NCBI GenBank assembly: GCA_964645645.1 | Contig: CAZYBC010000034.1 | Location: 1-7,509 of the forward strand | From: CAZYBC01 sp964645645 | Lineage (GTDB): Bacteria > Patescibacteriota > Microgenomatia > UBA1400 > PJMF01 | Reading direction: 5' to 3' | DNA: 7,509 nt | In this document: in pieces, positions 5,493 through 7,509 of the stretch | Layout: each line of letters opens with the position of its first letter | Position numbering within the stretch: position 1 is the first letter of the stretch | Notes under the pieces: model-generated | Database searches by the model: none | Seen by the model: only the letters and a program-made list of their open reading frames with translations | What the model was told of the DNA's origin: nothing | Translations under genes and position numbers: made by a program

Positions 5493-6683
5493 ATGGCCAA
5501 AAATATTAGTTTGGGTACGATCAGCATTGATGAGCAAGTTAAAAATAATGTTTTATCAGTGCTAAAAACTGGTCGTTTAAGTTACGGGCCTTTTACTCAA
5601 AAATTTGAACAAAAATTTGCCAAGTTACATCAGTGCCAAGAAGCAGTTTTTTGTAATAGCGGCACCAGTGCTTTATTAGTAGCTATCCAAGCTTTAAAAA
5701 TTAAATATCATTGGTCTGAGCAAAGTGAAATTATCGCTCCGGCGCTGACTTTTGTGGCTAGCATTAATACTATTTTGCAAAATCAATTACAAGTAAAATT
5801 GGTGGATGTTGACCCAATTACATTTAACCTTGATCCTAATAAACTTGAAGCCGCAATTACTAAACACACTAAAGCAATTTTAGTAGCTCACCTGTTTGGT
5901 CAGCCAGCAAATGTCAGCAAAATTAAAAAAATTGCTCAAAAGCATCATCTAAAAATCATTGAGGATTCTTGTGAAACCATGTTTGCCACTCACAAAAATA
6001 AACCAGTGGGCTCTTTTGGTGATGTGGCCTGTTTTTCTACCTATGCCGCCCATTTAATTACCACCGGGGTGGGTGGTTTAGTAACCAGCAATAATTTAGC
6101 TTTAATGAAAATTATTCGTAGCCTGATTAACCACGGTCGCGATGAAAAGTATTTATCTATTGATGATGATAATCAGCTTAATGATCAGCAATTAAAAGCA
6201 ATCATTAAAAAAAGATTTTTATTTAAATACTTAGGTCATAGTTTTCGTTTGGGAGAATTAGAAGCAGCCATTGGCTTAGCTCAATTAGCTCATTACCAAA
6301 AAATTATTCAGCCTCGTCAAAAAAACGCAGCCTATTTAACTCAACATTTAGCAAAATTACAAGCTTATTTACAATTACCAACTATTGAATCTAATAATAC
6401 TCACGACTTTATGGTTTATCCTTTAGTTTTAAAAACTAAAAAAATAAAATTAATTGATTTATTAGTTCATCTAGAAAAACAACATATTGAAACTCGTTAT
6501 TTGCTTCCATTAATCAATCAGCCGATTTACCATCATTATCAATTTAGTGCCCAACAATTTCCGGTAGCTAAATTTTTAGAAAAAAATGGCTTTTACCTAG
6601 GTTGTCATCAAGATTTAAGCAAAAAAGATTTAGATAAAATCGTTTCAACTTTAACAGATTTTTTTCACCACCATGACAACTAA
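5493..6683 (+). CDS. DegT/DnrJ/EryC1/StrS-family PLP enzyme with Lys-to-His active site (probable sugar dehydratase)
   Basis: The 396-residue protein spans the whole DegT/StrS fold. Marks in order: 'LKTGRLSYGPFTQKFEQKFA' (24-43), phosphate-site 'CNSGTSAL' (54-61), 'APALTFVASINTIL' (82-95), 'VDVDPITFNLDP' (104-115), 'HLFGQPANV' (133-141) and 'IIEDSCE' (155-161), with D158 expected to hold the pyridine nitrogen. Then 'GSFGDVACFSTYAAHLITTGVGG' (173-195) and 'RLGELEAAIGLAQL' (252-265). Family aminotransferases have the Schiff-base lysine where H187 (CAT, 6051-6053) stands. A histidine here is the hallmark of ColD and the RfbH/E1 3-dehydratases. The clustered cysteines of E1's iron-sulfur site are absent, so ColD-like chemistry on an NDP-4-keto-6-deoxysugar is the better guess. 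The substrate is unknown. It starts 24 bases after the upstream gene without a Shine-Dalgarno and overlaps the next gene by 11 bases. Confidence 0.88.
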   Translation: MAKNISLGTISIDEQVKNNVLSVLKTGRLSYGPFTQKFEQKFAKLHQCQEAVFCNSGTSALLVAIQALKIKYHWSEQSEIIAPALTFVASINTILQNQLQVKLVDVDPITFNLDPNKLEAAITKHTKAILVAHLFGQPANVSKIKKIAQKHHLKIIEDSCETMFATHKNKPVGSFGDVACFSTYAAHLITTGVGGLVTSNNLALMKIIRSLINHGRDEKYLSIDDDNQLNDQQLKAIIKKRFLFKYLGHSFRLGELEAAIGLAQLAHYQKIIQPRQKNAAYLTQHLAKLQAYLQLPTIESNNTHDFMVYPLVLKTKKIKLIDLLVHLEKQHIETRYLLPLINQPIYHHYQFSAQQFPVAKFLEKNGFYLGCHQDLSKKDLDKIVSTLTDFFHHHDN

Positions 6684-7380
6684 AAGCATTGCAGTTATTA
6701 TCCCTACTTTTCAAGAAGGTCAAAATTTAAAAATTTTGTTAAACCAAATTTTAGCGCTTAAACAAAACTGTACTATCATTGTGGTTGATGACAATTCCCA
6801 AGATGAAACTAAAAAAATCATTAAAAATTTACAAAAAACATATACAAATCTCAAACTAATTAGTCGCAGTAAAAAAGCTGGAAGAGGCTCAGCCGTGTTA
6901 AAGGGCTTAGACTATGCTTTACGTCACACTGCTTGTACTTATTTTGTGGAAATGGATGCTGACTTATCTCATCCTGCCAAACAAATTCCACAATTAGCCA
7001 AACTATGTAATGACCACACGGTTGTGATTGCTTCTCGTTATATTAATGATGGTAAAAATTTAGTCAAATCTTTTGGTAGACAATTACTCAGCCACTTAGC
7101 TAATCAGCTTATTAGATTTTATTTACGCACTCAGCTTAGTGATAATACCAATGGTTTTCGTTGCTATCCTAAACCAGCTGTTCAAGTCATGCTCAAACAT
7201 CAATATCAAACTTGCGGCTATATCGCTTTATCTGAAACGCTAATGTTGCTTAAACGTCATCATTTTCAATTTAAAGAAATTCCTACTATTTTTATAGACC
7301 GTACTTTTGGCAAATCTAATGCCAACTTTCAAGAAGTTTTAGAAGCTGCTAAAAACTTTCGTCTCCTAAAAAAAATTTAA
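6673..7380 (+). CDS. GT2-family polyprenyl-phosphate sugar synthase (DPM1-like)
   Basis: The 235-residue soluble protein is a GT-A fold family 2 glycosyltransferase. It shows 'AVIIPTFQEGQNL' (7-19), nucleotide-binding 'IIVVDDNSQDET' (35-46), 'AGRGSAVLKGLDYAL' (69-83), metal-site 'EMDADLSHPAKQIPQL' (93-108, DAD at 95-97), 'IASRYINDG' (119-127), 'DNTNGFRCYPKPAV' (157-170) and 'EIPTIFIDRTFGKSNA' (202-217). The order and spacing match dolichol/polyprenol-phosphate mannose synthases of the short type that lack C-terminal membrane helices. It likely transfers a sugar from GDP- or UDP-sugar to polyprenyl phosphate at the inner membrane face; the sugar cannot be read from sequence. Its ATG overlaps the end of the PLP-enzyme gene, so translation is probably coupled. 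The product is the kind of donor the GT-C enzyme two genes upstream would need. Confidence 0.88.
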   Translation: MTTKSIAVIIPTFQEGQNLKILLNQILALKQNCTIIVVDDNSQDETKKIIKNLQKTYTNLKLISRSKKAGRGSAVLKGLDYALRHTACTYFVEMDADLSHPAKQIPQLAKLCNDHTVVIASRYINDGKNLVKSFGRQLLSHLANQLIRFYLRTQLSDNTNGFRCYPKPAVQVMLKHQYQTCGYIALSETLMLLKRHHFQFKEIPTIFIDRTFGKSNANFQEVLEAAKNFRLLKKI

Positions 7381-7381
7381 T

Positions 7382-7404
7382 GATATGTCAAAGTGACTTA
7401 TATC
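7382..7404. repeat. Imperfect palindrome after the glycan operon
   Basis: GATATGTCA (7382-7390) pairs with TGAC-TT-ATATC (7394-7404) around AAG, giving nine pairs with two unpaired Ts. It begins two bases after the TAA of the GT2 gene. No T tract follows, so it is a weak terminator candidate; an operator for the next gene is the alternative. Confidence 0.35.
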
Positions 7405-7420
7405 GTTACTTTACAGTTTG

Positions 7421-7429
7421 TGGTCTAAT
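7421..7429 (+). promoter_or_regulatory. Possible extended -10 for a gene starting at 7445
   Basis: TGGTCTAAT is a TGn extended -10 with TCTAAT (5 of 6). The predicted start is near 7436, just upstream of or within the GAGGG that would be the ribosome site. No good -35 was found. Confidence 0.3.
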
Positions 7430-7444
7430 TTGTGAGGGTTATTT

Positions 7445-7509
7445 ATGCCAAAGATTGGGTTAAGGGACATTTTGTGTTGGTTTTTTGTTAAAAATTGCTA
7501 CTGTTTTGA
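7445..7509 (+). CDS. Possible start of a gene running off the window
   Basis: An ATG at 7445 opens a frame that stays open to the window end, about 21 codons ('MPKIGLRDILCWFFVKNCYC...'). GAGGG at 7434-7438 lies 6 bases upstream as a fair Shine-Dalgarno, and an extended -10 lies upstream of that. The fragment is too short to recognise a family, and its hydrophobic, Cys-rich composition is not convincing. An open minus-strand frame entering from beyond 7509 and stopping at 7470-7472 is an alternative. Confidence 0.3.
   Translation, partial: MPKIGLRDILCWFFVKNCYCF

Noticed and set aside
1..7509. Recoded UGA (code 25, as in Gracilibacteria and Absconditabacteria)
   Set aside because: All genes read through cleanly with the standard code and TGG for Trp, with no in-frame UGA. 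All ten stops are TAA, so the test is not strict, but nothing calls for recoding.
1..7509. CRISPR array, insertion-sequence transposase or phage genes
   Set aside because: No regularly spaced repeats and no transposase, integrase or phage structural motifs in any frame.

Overview
The window is AT-rich (roughly one third G+C) with compact genes, short spacers, TAA as the stop of all ten complete genes and the standard genetic code. Short single-domain envelope proteins, a RodZ-like protein with a single extracytoplasmic beta domain, a YqeY/GatB-tail protein and a Lys-to-His DegT homologue together resemble a small-genome Candidate Phyla Radiation (Patescibacteria) bacterium. That placement is inference from style and gene content; no phylogenetic marker is present.

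Positions 1-720: an intrinsic terminator for something upstream of the window, then a PsbP/Mog1-like lipoprotein gene on the + strand. Its lipobox is readable in frame, but no ATG, GTG or TTG lies upstream of it. A strong bidirectional terminator (687-716) separates it from a convergent minus-strand operon.

Positions 740-2609 (minus strand, read right to left): a yqeY-like gene with a near-perfect Shine-Dalgarno, a RodZ-like HTH/membrane gene, a YtxG (DUF948)-like gene and a YtxH-like gene. The last two keep the ytxG-ytxH order known from Firmicutes. This looks like a small housekeeping/envelope cluster ending at the shared terminator.

Positions 2610-3926: a tRNA-Val(CAC) gene preceded by a 97-bp element with perfect 15-bp terminal inverted repeats. 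It is followed by two orphan genes that converge with no spacer: a two-TM coiled-coil protein, and a small soluble protein resembling an uncharacterised family. Next comes a GC-rich two-stem RNA-like structure ending in eight Ts. This is the most accessory-looking part of the window.

Positions 3927-7380 (+ strand): a tight three-gene surface-glycan operon. It encodes a polytopic GT-C-type glycosyltransferase, a DegT/StrS-fold PLP enzyme whose Schiff-base lysine is replaced by histidine (as in the ColD and RfbH/E1 sugar 3-dehydratases), and a DPM1-like GT2 enzyme. A reasonable model is that the GT2 enzyme charges a polyprenyl phosphate with a sugar, the GT-C enzyme transfers it outside the membrane, and the PLP enzyme makes or modifies a deoxysugar. 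The last 129 bases hold a palindrome, an extended -10, a Shine-Dalgarno and the possible beginning of another gene.
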